This document shows, piece by piece, positions 10,197 through 18,629 of a stretch of DNA of 64,000 nt. The translations under genes and the position numbers were made by a program. The stretch is taken from contig NZ_CP109031.1 of assembly GCF_036226925.1 (NCBI RefSeq), positions 806,001 through 870,000 on the forward strand. The letters are read 5' to 3'. This DNA is from Streptomyces sp. NBC_00659. GTDB lineage: Bacteria; Actinomycetota; Actinomycetes; Streptomycetales; Streptomycetaceae. Below the pieces are notes generated by a model. That model saw only the letters and a program-made list of their open reading frames with translations, had not been told where the DNA came from and did no database searches. How positions within the stretch are numbered: position 1 is the first letter of the stretch; every line of letters starts with the position of its first letter.

Positions 10197-11798
10197 ATGC
10201 TCGTGGCCCCGCACATCTCGGCCACCGCCCGCACCCTGTCCCCACCACGGCTCGGTCACGAGTGCACGCCGGACTTCCGCACCTACGAGGGCGGCCAGGC
10301 CTTCGTCCGGGAACCCCGCGAGGAACTCTTCCTGCTCGCGGTCGGCAACTTCGTCTCCCAGCGCACCTTTTACGAGAGCGGTGCGGAGCGGGACGACCGG
10401 TACGCCCGCCTCGTCGGTGAACTCGCGCTCCAGGACCCCGAGTGGACGGCCGGCCTGCTGCGCTGGCTTCGCGGCGAGGGCAACATGCGCACGGCGTCCC
10501 TGGTGGGCGCCGCCGCGTACGTGCGGGCCCGGCTCGGGGCCGGGGAGTCCGGGGGCCCGTCCAACCGGTCCGTGATCGACTCGGTGCTCCAGCGCGCCGA
10601 CGAACCCGGCGAACTGCTCGCCCACTGGATCTCGGCGTACGGGCGGAACGTGCCGCAGCCGGTGAAGCGCGGCATCGCCGACGGCGTACGCCGTCTGTAC
10701 ACGTCTCGGTCCCTGCTCAAGTACGACACCGCGTCCAAGGGTCTGCGCTTCGGCGACGTACTCAACCTGGTGCACGCCTCCCCCGACCCGGACAAGCCCT
10801 GGCAGGGTGCGCTCTTCCGGTACGCCCTGGACCGCCGCCACCACCCGGAACAGGCGGTTCCGCCGTTCTCCGACCGTCTGCTGACCGCCCACCGGACCCT
10901 GATGGAAGCGCCTGCGGACGAGCGGCGCGCCTTGGTGACCGGGCCGGGCGGCTCCGAGCGGCTGGCCGCGGCAGGCATGACGTGGGAGGTGCTGGCGGGT
11001 TGGCTCCACGGGCCGATGGACGCAGCTGTCTGGGAAGCCATGATCCCCACGATGGCGCCGATGGCGCTCCTGCGGAACCTGCGGAACTTCGACGAGGCGG
11101 GAGTCTCGGACGACGTCGCGGCCCAGGTCGCCGCCCGTCTCTCGAACGCCTCCGAGGTGGCACGGTCCCGGCAGTTCCCCTTCCGCTACCTGGCCGCCCA
11201 CCAGCACGCACCGTCGCAGCGCTGGGCGGCCGCACTGGAACAGGCACTGACCCACTCCCTGGCCAACGTACCGCCGCTGCCCGGCCGGACCCTGATCCTG
11301 GTGGACCGGTCCGGCTCGATGTTCTACGGCACCGTCTCCGAGCGGTCCAAGCTGACCCACGCGGACGCGGCGGCCGTGTTCGGCACCGCGCTGGCCATGC
11401 GCGCCGAGCAGGCGGATCTGGTGGAGTTCGGCTCGAGCAGCGCGCAGGTGCCGTTCGAGGCGGGCGAGCCGGTGCTCGAGGTGCTGAAACGGTTCCACGA
11501 TATGGGCGGCACCCACACCGCGGAGGCGGTGCGGACCCATTACCGGGGGCACGACCGGGTCCTGATCGTCACCGACGAGCAGGCCGCCCCCTGCCGCTGC
11601 CCCGGGGACCCGGCCCAGCCGGTACCGCTCGACATCCCGGTCTACACCTGGAACCTTGCCGGATACCGGCCCGCCCACGGACCGACGGGCCCCCACCGGC
11701 ACACCTTCGGCGGCCTCACGGACGCCGCGTTCCGGATGGTCGGCCTCATCGAGGCCGGCCGCGAGGCCGCGTGGCCGTGGACCGCCGAACCGGCGTGA
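10197..11798 (+). CDS. TROVE-domain (Ro60-like) RNA-binding protein
   Basis: This 533-residue protein has an N-terminal TROVE domain of HEAT-like helices (from about TYEGGQAFVREPREELFLLA at residue 28 to 340) and a C-terminal von Willebrand A-like domain. The MIDAS motif D370-R-S-G-S374 follows LILV, and the later element GGTHTAEA supplies the conserved threonine. Ro60 orthologues form a ring that binds misfolded non-coding RNAs and Y RNAs; in bacteria Rsr works with Y RNA and PNPase in RNA processing under stress. The ribosome site before the ATG at 10197 is weak; translation upstream in frame is open but lacks another ATG or GTG, so the start is uncertain. Confidence 0.88.
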   Translation: MLVAPHISATARTLSPPRLGHECTPDFRTYEGGQAFVREPREELFLLAVGNFVSQRTFYESGAERDDRYARLVGELALQDPEWTAGLLRWLRGEGNMRTASLVGAAAYVRARLGAGESGGPSNRSVIDSVLQRADEPGELLAHWISAYGRNVPQPVKRGIADGVRRLYTSRSLLKYDTASKGLRFGDVLNLVHASPDPDKPWQGALFRYALDRRHHPEQAVPPFSDRLLTAHRTLMEAPADERRALVTGPGGSERLAAAGMTWEVLAGWLHGPMDAAVWEAMIPTMAPMALLRNLRNFDEAGVSDDVAAQVAARLSNASEVARSRQFPFRYLAAHQHAPSQRWAAALEQALTHSLANVPPLPGRTLILVDRSGSMFYGTVSERSKLTHADAAAVFGTALAMRAEQADLVEFGSSSAQVPFEAGEPVLEVLKRFHDMGGTHTAEAVRTHYRGHDRVLIVTDEQAAPCRCPGDPAQPVPLDIPVYTWNLAGYRPAHGPTGPHRHTFGGLTDAAFRMVGLIEAGREAAWPWTAEPA

Positions 11799-11817
11799 TC
11801 CGTACGGTCACCCCGCA

Positions 11818-11845
11818 AGCCGGTGGATCGGGTGCGCCACCGGCT
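11818..11845 (+). terminator. Hairpin after the TROVE gene
   Basis: AGCCGGTGG (11818-11826) pairs with CCACCGGCT (11837-11845) around a 10-nt loop, 19 bp after the stop. Confidence 0.6.
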
Positions 11846-12067
11846 GCGGCGCGGCACGCGGGATGGCCGGCCGCCGGGCTTCGATCCGAGCAGCTCCAGG
11901 AACGGGTCCGCCGGGGTCGGCTTCCTCATCGGCATCGGCGTCTCTCCCCGGTGTGTGGAGGGCACGATGAGCACTGGCTCCACCAGGGCGGAGCGTGGCC
12001 GGCGGCTCCGACTCGACGCTCCGTAAATCGAGGACGGCCGTTGCCTCGGGGTACGTACTGTGGCGGC

Positions 12068-12781
12068 GTGCCCTTCTTCGCCTTCCATGACGCCGAACAT
12101 TTCTACGGCGAGCCGGAGCCTGTGCCCGGTGCGCGCGTGTCCTTCGTTCCCGACAAGCTGTTCGCTGCTCGTGAGCGCCGTCCCGTGCGACAGCCGCTCG
12201 GCGACGAGGGACTGATGGTGAACGAGATCGCCGCCGATGTCCGGCAGTGGCCGTCCAGCCTGTGGCGCGTGGCCGATCTCGAACCGATGCGGCCGCTGTA
12301 CGGCCACAGGTGGGTGCCCTGCCGGGCCTTCACGGTCATGGAGCAGGTGCCCGCATGGCTGATCGCCGGACCTCACGGGGACGCCGTGGAATGGGTGATC
12401 GCCCGGACGCGAACGCTGACCGGCGCCCAGGCCGACGCCCTTGCCGCGCTGTCGGACGAAGGCGAAGAGCCTCTGATACGAACACTGTGGTCTCGCTGGT
12501 CGCGAGGCCACCACACTCTTTCTCCGGTCGGATGCGCCCTGACGACTCTCCACGAGGTAGTCGCTGAGGCCGCTCGCCGGGTGGGCCCGCATTTGTTCGG
12601 TCCGGATGAGGAGGTCGACGTCGAGGTGCTCAGCGATCCGGCCTGGCTGCGGGCCTTCGGTGCGGCGTACGCAGCCGCGCTGGCGCTCGGTGCCCCCGAG
12701 CTGCTCTCGCCCACGGAAAACGCGGTGCTCGCCCGTCGCTGGACCACCGTGTTCGGCTCACCTGACCTGCCCGGACGATAG
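12068..12781 (+). CDS. Hypothetical protein, unknown family
   Basis: I do not recognise this 237-residue protein. It is soluble, with no signal peptide or membrane segment, rich in Trp/Arg/Ala, with mixed helix patterns such as EVVAEAARRVG and AFGAAYAAALALG. Codon bias is strong and characteristic, so it is real. The GTG at 12068 is preferred because the protein-like sequence begins there. GGGTAC at 12049-12054 resembles a SigB -10 element, which would give an almost leaderless mRNA, but no -35 is visible. It lies downstream of the TROVE gene beyond a hairpin, so it is probably a separate unit. Confidence 0.6.
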   Translation: MPFFAFHDAEHFYGEPEPVPGARVSFVPDKLFAARERRPVRQPLGDEGLMVNEIAADVRQWPSSLWRVADLEPMRPLYGHRWVPCRAFTVMEQVPAWLIAGPHGDAVEWVIARTRTLTGAQADALAALSDEGEEPLIRTLWSRWSRGHHTLSPVGCALTTLHEVVAEAARRVGPHLFGPDEEVDVEVLSDPAWLRAFGAAYAAALALGAPELLSPTENAVLARRWTTVFGSPDLPGR

Positions 12782-13104
12782 CGAGCATGGCGACACCGAG
12801 AGTCGGGTGGTGCGCATCGATCGGCTCGCGGAGTCGGCGAGCGTGAAGTGGCCCGCGAATGGCGGAGGGTGACGCATGGTCAGCCGCGCCGGCCGGTGAC
12901 CGCCGCGATCCCGGCGGCGGTTTCTCCTCCAACTGGGCCGCGCCGTCGACATCCTGAAGCGGTCGTGAGCCGCCATCGCCGGAAGGCCGGCGCTCGGCCC
13001 TGCCCCCACGTGCCTCACCGCCGTCCACCAAGCGGACACACGGGCAACAAGATGCTCAGCGCATCTACTGTGCGAGGTGCGCCGACCGATCGAGGGGAGC
13101 CGAC
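12782..13104. other. 323-bp intergenic region
   Basis: No supportable gene. TACTGT at about 13066-13071, 17 bp after GCAACA, is a possible promoter for the ABC ATPase gene. Confidence 0.35.
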
Positions 13105-13938
13105 ATGACCGAGATGCCGACCGAGCCGGACGTCAGTGGCACGGGCGCGGTGGTGGCGCTCCGCGACGTGAGCGTCCACCGTCATACCAGCGGCCAGGTG
13201 ATCCTCTCGGACATCGGCTGGACGGTACGGACCGGTGAGCACTGGGCCCTGCTCGGAGCCAACGGCGCGGGCAAGACGACCCTGCTGCGGCTGCTGGGCG
13301 CGCTGATGCATCCGACGACGGGAAGCGTCGAGGTTCTCGGCTGCCGGCTCGGCCGGGTCGACGTGCGCGAGCTGCGCGCCCGTATCGGCCATGTGAGTAC
13401 GGCCCAGCGCGTACCGCAGGACCTCGACGCCCACTCCGTCGTCCTGACGGGCCACACCGGCACGGTCCAGCCGCTGTGGCGGATGTACGACGCCGAGGTG
13501 CGCCGGCGTGGCCACGAACTGCTCGCCGAGCTGGACATCAAGGAGCTGGCCGACCGGCCGTACGGGGTCTGCTCGGGCGGGCAGCGGGCCCGTGTCCTGA
13601 TCGCCAGGGCGCTGATGGCCGAGCCGGCCCTGCTGCTGCTCGACGAGCCGTTCAACGCCCTGGACCTGCCCTCCCGCGAGGACCTCGTCGAGGCCATGCA
13701 GCGGCTGGCCGAGAGCCGCCCGGAGCTGGCCACCGTGACGGTCACCCACCATCTGGAGGAGCTGTCCCCGGCCGTCAGCCACACCCTGCTCCTGCGCGAG
13801 GGGCGCGTCCTCGCGCAGGGCACCGTGGAGGACACCCTGACCGATTCCTGGATGACCACCTGCTTCGGGCGGCGGATCACCGTGGTCCGGCACGGCGGGC
13901 GGTGGGCGGCCTATTCCGGCTCCCACCAGGGTAGTTGA
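13105..13938 (+). CDS. Stand-alone ABC transporter ATPase
   Basis: This 277-residue protein is a complete ABC nucleotide-binding domain. Walker A is GANGAGKTT (about residues 52-60), the signature is CSGGQRARV (about 156), Walker B is LLLLDEPFNALD (about 173) and the switch histidine lies in VTVTHHLEEL. The closest architecture I know is the ModF/YlmA-like type that often lacks a dedicated permease. No membrane subunit or solute-binding protein is encoded nearby, so the substrate is unknown and a role other than transport is possible. GAGGGGAGC precedes the ATG. Confidence 0.88.
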   Translation: MTEMPTEPDVSGTGAVVALRDVSVHRHTSGQVILSDIGWTVRTGEHWALLGANGAGKTTLLRLLGALMHPTTGSVEVLGCRLGRVDVRELRARIGHVSTAQRVPQDLDAHSVVLTGHTGTVQPLWRMYDAEVRRRGHELLAELDIKELADRPYGVCSGGQRARVLIARALMAEPALLLLDEPFNALDLPSREDLVEAMQRLAESRPELATVTVTHHLEELSPAVSHTLLLREGRVLAQGTVEDTLTDSWMTTCFGRRITVVRHGGRWAAYSGSHQGS

Positions 13939-14197
13939 CAGCGGTACGAAGCAACTCGCGGCGTGGGAAAGGAAAGTGACGGGCGTCATGGCCGCCCAGT
14001 GAGTACGGGCAACGCGTGCGGCCGCCCCCCGGCGACTTCCCCGGCGTGAGCGCATCCGCACGGCGGGGCGCACCCGTCGAGGGAGTGTGCCCTGTACACG
14101 CCCCCGCCCGTACGGCGAAAATGCGCCCGTCGACGGTGATTTCGCCAAGACACCGAGTACCCCGCCGCCAAGTCACCAGGAAAGCAGGTCGGCTGTC

Positions 14198-14926
14198 GTG
14201 CTGTTGCGTCTGCCCACGTCCGTGTCCGAAGCACAGGAGTACATGACCGAAGGGGCTGTGCCCATCGGCGGCGCCACACTGGTGTGGGCCACCTGGCAGC
14301 GGGACGGGTTCCCCGACCGGGCCATGTCGCTGCGCGAGCTCCCGGAGGCCAACACCATCGAGCCCGAGGCCCTGGGTGCGGCCGTCGTGCTCAGCCGCAT
14401 AGACGACCGCGTGCCGGAGGTGCTGCGCCGGGCGGCCGCCGGCGTGGGGACCGGCGCCGTACGCCGGACGGCCACGGTGGGCGGCAACATCGTCGGCAGC
14501 ACGCTGCGCTGTCTGCTGCCCGCGGCCCTCGTCCTGGACGCCCGCGCGGTGATCCTGGAACCGGAGGGCGTCACCGAGACCGATCTGGCCGAGGTGCTCG
14601 CCAAGCGTCATCTGCTCCTGAGCCTGCGCTGGCGCACACCGGTCACCAGCAACTACGTCAAGGCCGCGGCCGAGCCGGGCGGGCCGTCGCCGCTCGTCGT
14701 CGCCGCCGCCCTGCACCGCGTCGACGACGGCCGGACCCTTCTTCGCGTCGCGGTCCGTTCCGAGGACGAGGTGTTCAGCGAGAGCGCCGAGTGCCACGGC
14801 GACGCCGACGCCGAGGACCTTCTGCGCACACTGCGGAACGGTTCCCTCGGCCGGCTTCCGGCCTCGGCGGGGGAACTCGTCGGCCGACAGGTGACCGACC
14901 TGCTGGCACGCGCCGCCGACCGCTAG
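14198..14926 (+). CDS. FAD-binding subunit of molybdenum hydroxylase type (CoxM/XdhB-like)
   Basis: This 242-residue protein resembles the medium, FAD-binding subunit of xanthine dehydrogenase/CO dehydrogenase-type enzymes. It opens with LRLPTSVSEAQEYM, has the first FAD loop at VPIGGATLVW (about 24-33) and the second at RRTATVGGNIVG (about 88-99), followed by the C-terminal CO-dehydrogenase flavoprotein domain. The GTG at 14198 is preceded by AGGAAAGCAGG. Family members pass electrons between the 2Fe-2S and molybdopterin subunits, yet neither gene is adjacent. It may be an orphan with a different redox role. Confidence 0.75.
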   Translation: MLLRLPTSVSEAQEYMTEGAVPIGGATLVWATWQRDGFPDRAMSLRELPEANTIEPEALGAAVVLSRIDDRVPEVLRRAAAGVGTGAVRRTATVGGNIVGSTLRCLLPAALVLDARAVILEPEGVTETDLAEVLAKRHLLLSLRWRTPVTSNYVKAAAEPGGPSPLVVAAALHRVDDGRTLLRVAVRSEDEVFSESAECHGDADAEDLLRTLRNGSLGRLPASAGELVGRQVTDLLARAADR

Positions 14927-15240
14927 AGGTTCTCGTCCTCCCACCTTCATGGAAGTCGGGGACGGAGACGCGCTCTCCCCGGGCCCTGCCGGCAGGGCCC
15001 GGGGGCCCGGAATTCAACAGGTGTCGGCCAGTTGTACCGATCCGGGGACGGAGACGCAGGCGCGCCCGTCCTCGGTGGGCCGCCGTCCCGGGCTTCCGGC
15101 TCCCTGAACGGCATGTCCGCCCGGCACCGGCCGCCGGACCGCCTCCCTAATTCATCAACGTGGAAATCTCACGGCGGACTCCCGACTCTGGGTCCAGGCA
15201 CCGGGAACCTCCCGGACCACTCGGACGAAGGACGGAGCAC
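14927..15240. other. 314-bp intergenic region
   Basis: It contains the 28-bp palindrome at 14977-15004 and a 14-bp direct repeat GGGGACGGAGACGC at 14958-14971 and 15044-15057. No gene is supportable. Confidence 0.5.
14977..15004 (+). terminator. Perfect 28-bp palindrome after the FAD-subunit gene
   Basis: CCCCGGGCCCTGCC is followed directly by its reverse complement, giving a perfect 28-nt palindrome about 50 bp past the stop. Most likely a terminator. Confidence 0.65.
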
Positions 15241-16818
15241 ATGCCCTCCACCCGCACCCCTGCCGCCGGTTCCCCGCCGGCCGTACGACACAACCTGGTC
15301 CTGGTGGTCACCTGCGTCGCCCTCGGCGCGGTGGTCGCCGCCATGGCGTCGCTCAATGTGGCGCTGCCCGATCTCGCCCGCGAGACACATGCGACCCAGA
15401 CACAGTTGTCCTGGATCATCGACGCCTACAGCCTCGTCTTCGCCTCGCTGCTGCTGCCGGCCGGCGCCCTCGGCGACCGCTTCGGCCGCAGGCGGGCCCT
15501 GCTCGCGGGACTGGCGATCTTCGGCGCCGGATCCGCCGCCGCCTCGCTGACCACCGAGCCCTCGGCGCTCATCGTGCTGCGGGGCGTCCTCGGAGTGGGG
15601 GCGGCGCTGGTCATGCCCGCCACGCTCTCGACCATCACCAGCACGTTCCCGCGCGCCCAGCGGGCCCGAGCGGTGAGCGTCTGGGCGGCGGTCGCCGGAG
15701 CCGGCGCACTGGTGGGTCTGTTCGCCTCCGGAGCCCTGCTGGAGGGCTGGTCATGGCGATCGGTGTTCCTGCTGAACGTCGCTCTGGCCCTGGTCGCCCT
15801 GGTCGGCACGCTGCTGTTCGTGCCCGAGTCCGCGGAACCGCGGCAGCCCCGGCTCGACGTCGGTGGCGCTGTCCTCGCCGTGGCGGGCCTGGTCACGCTG
15901 GTCTACTCGGTCATCGAGGCGCCGACCCGCGGGTGGGCCGACCCGGTCACGCTCGCCGGGATCGGGCTGGGCCTGGTCGTGCTGGCGGGGTTCGTCGTCT
16001 TCGAGCTGCGCCGCGAGAACCCGCTGCTCGACCCCCGGCTCTTCCGCAACCGCCACTTCGCCGCGGGCTCGCTGTCGATCATGCTTCAGTTCTTCGTGTT
16101 CTTCGGGTTCGTCTTCGTGATGATGCAGTACCTGCAGCTGGTGCGGGGCGACAGTGCCTTGATGGCGGCGACCGCGATGCTGCCCATGGCCGTGACCATG
16201 GTGCCGGTCTCCCGCGCCGCCCCTGTGCTGGTCGGCCGGTTCGGCTACCGGGGGCCCTGGGTGGCCGGTCTCGCCGGTGTCGCGGCAGGCATGGGGATTC
16301 TTTCCCGGCTCGACGCGTCCAGCCCGTACTGGATCATCGCGGCCGGTCTCGTACCGCTGGGTGCGGGCATGGGCCTGGCCATGACACCGGCCACCACCGC
16401 CATCACGGACGCGCTGCCGCGCTCGCTGCAGAACGTCGGTTCGGCCATGAACGACCTGGCACGCGAGCTCGGCGGCGCCCTGGGGATCGCCGTCCTCGGC
16501 AGCCTGCTCAGCGCCGCCTACCGCGACCACCTGAGCCTGCCCGGCCTGCCGCAGCAGGTGGCGGACGCGGCGCGCTCCTCGCTGGCCGCCGCCCACGCCA
16601 TCGGCGGCCCTGTCTCCGGCCGGGCGACGGCCGCGTTCGTCGACGGCATGCACCTGGCGCTCCTCAGCGCCGCCGCGGCCGCCGTTCTCGCCGCCGTCGC
16701 CGTCGCGGCCCTGCTGCGTTCGGCTCCGGGGCCGGAAGCCCCTGCCGAGGACGACGGGGTTCCGGGCACCGCCGACGCGCGGGAGCAGTCCGCGCAGGAG
16801 CAGCCCTCGTACCTCTGA
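15241..16818 (+). CDS. MFS drug exporter, DHA2 (14-TM) family
   Basis: This 525-residue transporter shows the DHA2/EmrB-QacA pattern: about 14 hydrophobic segments, a motif A-like loop GDRFGRRRALLAG between TM2 and TM3 (about residue 78), and motif C-like sequence in TM5 (GAGALVGLFASGALLE). It is predicted to export hydrophobic drugs or metabolites using the proton gradient. A short charged C-terminal tail follows the last helix. AAGGACGG precedes the ATG. A TetR regulator converges on it from the other side of a strong terminator and may control it, although the arrangement is not the classic divergent one. Confidence 0.9.
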   Translation: MPSTRTPAAGSPPAVRHNLVLVVTCVALGAVVAAMASLNVALPDLARETHATQTQLSWIIDAYSLVFASLLLPAGALGDRFGRRRALLAGLAIFGAGSAAASLTTEPSALIVLRGVLGVGAALVMPATLSTITSTFPRAQRARAVSVWAAVAGAGALVGLFASGALLEGWSWRSVFLLNVALALVALVGTLLFVPESAEPRQPRLDVGGAVLAVAGLVTLVYSVIEAPTRGWADPVTLAGIGLGLVVLAGFVVFELRRENPLLDPRLFRNRHFAAGSLSIMLQFFVFFGFVFVMMQYLQLVRGDSALMAATAMLPMAVTMVPVSRAAPVLVGRFGYRGPWVAGLAGVAAGMGILSRLDASSPYWIIAAGLVPLGAGMGLAMTPATTAITDALPRSLQNVGSAMNDLARELGGALGIAVLGSLLSAAYRDHLSLPGLPQQVADAARSSLAAAHAIGGPVSGRATAAFVDGMHLALLSAAAAAVLAAVAVAALLRSAPGPEAPAEDDGVPGTADAREQSAQEQPSYL

Positions 16819-16838
16819 ACTGCCGCAGAGAACTCCGG

Positions 16839-16869
16839 ACCGGCGCCTCGCACTGTGCGAGGCGCCGGT
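16839..16869. terminator. Bidirectional terminator between MFS and TetR genes
   Basis: ACCGGCGCCTCGCAC (16839-16853) pairs with GTGCGAGGCGCCGGT (16855-16869), a 15-bp perfect inverted repeat between convergent genes. Confidence 0.8.
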
Positions 16870-16964
16870 CTTCGTCGCGTCAGGGCCCCGACCAGGAGAC
16901 CGGAACGGGGGCACCGCGCCGATCTCCGCGTCGGGCCCCACCGGCACGACGGAACGGGACGGTC

Positions 16965-17055
16965 GATCAGGGGCGCGGCACCGGCCGTGGTTGTGTGTCG
17001 GGGCGGCCCACACGGAACGGACCGACCGGTGGATCAGGGGCGCTGCACCGGTCGT
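16965..17055. repeat. 24-bp direct repeat spanning the TetR gene 3' end
   Basis: 16965-16988 and 17032-17055 are 24-bp copies with two differences. The right copy encodes the last codons of the TetR gene, the left copy lies beyond its stop. Flanking ACGGAACGG is also repeated, suggesting a tandem duplication of about 67 bp. Confidence 0.5.
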
Positions 17056-17684
17056 CCGGCGGGCCGGGCGTCCCGCTCGGGGCGACCGGGGCCGCGCAGG
17101 GCCTGCCGCAGTTGCGGGCTCATGAAACGGACCAGGTCGTCGGTCGTCATGGAGACGATGGGCTCCAGCCGCAGCAGATAGCGGGTGGCGATCAGCCCGG
17201 CCACCACGGTGGTGAACGCGGCGGCACGTTGCCGGGCGTCGCGTCCCGGCACGAGGCCCGCGATCCGGTCGACGATCTCGCGCTCGAGCGCCTCCTTCAC
17301 CAGCGAGCCGAGGGAGTCGTCGTCGATCGCGGTCTTCATCATCGCGAGCAGGGGCGGACCCGTCACGGGGTCGTCCCAGACGGCGACGACCTGACGGACG
17401 ACCCGTTCGGGGAACGTGCTGAGCTCCCCCTCCCGCACGACCCGCGCGAGGAGTTCGGCCGGGTTGGCGCCCAGCGCCAGAGCGGCACCGAACAGCCCCT
17501 TCTTGGACCCGAAGTAGTAGCTGATCAGGGCGAGATCGACGTCGGCCTCGCCGGCGACGGACCGGAGGGTCACCGCGTGATAGCCGTCCTCGAGGAAGCG
17601 CCGCCGCGCGACGGCCAGGATGGCGGCCCGGGTGTCCGGGCTTCCCGGTCTGCGTCCGCGCTGTGAACCGGGTTTATTCATCAC
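17034..17684 (-). CDS. TetR-family regulator
   Basis: This 216-residue repressor has the N-terminal TetR helix-turn-helix (TRAAILAVARRRFLEDGY, then VTLRSVAGEADVDLALISYYF, residues about 18-58) and a divergent ligand domain with MMKTAIDDDSLGSLVKEALE in the middle, as in the AcrR-type group with a TetR_C domain. Two methionines start the frame (17684 or 17681). It converges on the MFS exporter, and its upstream region carries 20-bp tandem repeats. Targets are probably itself and one or both neighbours. Confidence 0.87.
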   Translation of the reverse strand: MMNKPGSQRGRRPGSPDTRAAILAVARRRFLEDGYHAVTLRSVAGEADVDLALISYYFGSKKGLFGAALALGANPAELLARVVREGELSTFPERVVRQVVAVWDDPVTGPPLLAMMKTAIDDDSLGSLVKEALEREIVDRIAGLVPGRDARQRAAAFTTVVAGLIATRYLLRLEPIVSMTTDDLVRFMSPQLRQALRGPGRPERDARPAGRPVQRP

Positions 17685-17713
17685 GGACGAATTCTATGGG
17701 CGCCGCCGAACAC

Positions 17714-17845
17714 GTCGCGGTGCGCTCGGAGGCGTCGCGGTGCGTTCCCCTGTGTCGCGCGTCCCCATGTGTCGCGGTGCGTCGTCATGTGTCGCGGTGC
17801 GTCGTCGTCTGTCGCGGTGTGTTCTGATGCGTCGCCCTGTGTACC
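17714..17845. repeat. About seven 20-bp tandem repeat units
   Basis: The core GTCGCGGTGCG recurs at 17714, 17734, 17771 and 17791, with variants at 17754, 17811 and 17831, mostly in 20-bp steps (period slips by 3 bp once). The array fills the divergent region between the TetR gene and a secreted-protein gene. It could be a multi-site operator or a slippage-prone satellite. Confidence 0.75.
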
Positions 17846-17854
17846 GATGTCTGC

Positions 17855-17885
17855 CACTTCTTACGAAATGGCATCGTTAATCCGT
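17855..17885. promoter_or_regulatory. Possible operator with TTACGA/TCGTTAA half-sites
   Basis: TTACGA, 7 bp, TCGTTAA form an imperfect palindrome in an AT-rich patch just after the tandem repeats and about 95 bp before the secreted-protein gene. TetR binding is a reasonable guess. Confidence 0.35.
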
Positions 17886-17976
17886 ATGAGTGGTACATCA
17901 CACACCGAGGCCGTAGCGTCGAGGCAGAGCCGACACGCTGACGGCCACATGACAGAGCGTCCCGCATGGAGCTGAT

Positions 17977-18459
17977 ATGCGCAGAAACTCGATCCGGACC
18001 GCGTTCACCGTCTGCGCGGCCGCGTCGCTCGCAGCGGTGATGGGTACCGCTTCCGCCGCCCCCGCGACATCGCACACCTCGTCCTCCACGCAGGCCACGC
18101 ACGCCACGCAGCAGCGCCAGGCGCCCCCTGTGCTCGTGGACTGCTTCTGGCACCCGGACGTGCGCCCCGCCGAGTTCATCCTGGCCTGCGGCGACGGCAA
18201 CAGCCGCCTCGTCTCGCTCCACTGGTCGCACTGGAACCAGAACTCCGCGGTCGCCCGCGGCGTCAACATGGTGAACGACTGCAAGCCGTACTGCGCGGCG
18301 GGCAAGTTCCACTCGTACCCGGTCATCGTCCGCCTGGACCACCCGCAGCCGTGGAAGAAGAAGCCGCAGGTGCAGCACTACGCGCGGATGACACTGACCT
18401 ACACCCACGACCACCCGGACGGATACGCGCAGAAGGTCAGCTACCCGCTGTGGGACTGA
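17977..18459 (+). CDS. Secreted protein of unknown family
   Basis: This 160-residue protein has a classical signal peptide: basic start MRRNSIR, hydrophobic core AFTVCAAASLAAVMG, and a probable cleavage site after ASA near residue 27. A Ser/Thr/Gln-rich linker follows, then a compact domain with four cysteines (VDCFW, LACGD, NDCKPYC) that could form two disulfides, and many aromatic residues. I do not recognise the family; similar small secreted proteins occur in Streptomyces. It sits downstream of the tandem-repeat region. Confidence 0.72.
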   Translation: MRRNSIRTAFTVCAAASLAAVMGTASAAPATSHTSSSTQATHATQQRQAPPVLVDCFWHPDVRPAEFILACGDGNSRLVSLHWSHWNQNSAVARGVNMVNDCKPYCAAGKFHSYPVIVRLDHPQPWKKKPQVQHYARMTLTYTHDHPDGYAQKVSYPLWD

Positions 18460-18556
18460 CGCCGGCCGTTCGCCGACCCGGTGTCCCTGACTGACGGCTC
18501 CCGCCCGAGGCCGCTCCAAGGGGTCACCCGAGAACCGACACGCGCGCCGGACTCGC

Positions 18557-18594
18557 CGACGGTGTTCACCGTCGACTCGCCGATGGTGAACACC
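18557..18594. promoter_or_regulatory. 12-bp inverted repeat with 14-bp spacer
   Basis: ACGGTGTTCACC (18557-18568) and GGTGAACACCGT (18583-18594) are perfect inverted arms 36 bp before the phosphatase gene. A direct repeat GACTCGCCGA-GGTG is superimposed. It may be an operator for the phosphatase or the terminator of the preceding gene. Confidence 0.5.
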
Positions 18595-18629
18595 GTACGG
18601 AACCCCACAGCCACAGAAACAGGTACAAA

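Noticed and set aside
12848..13108. 86-codon frame before the ABC ATPase
   Set aside because: Arg/Pro-rich composition with no bias or ribosome site, and it overlaps the ABC gene's start signals.
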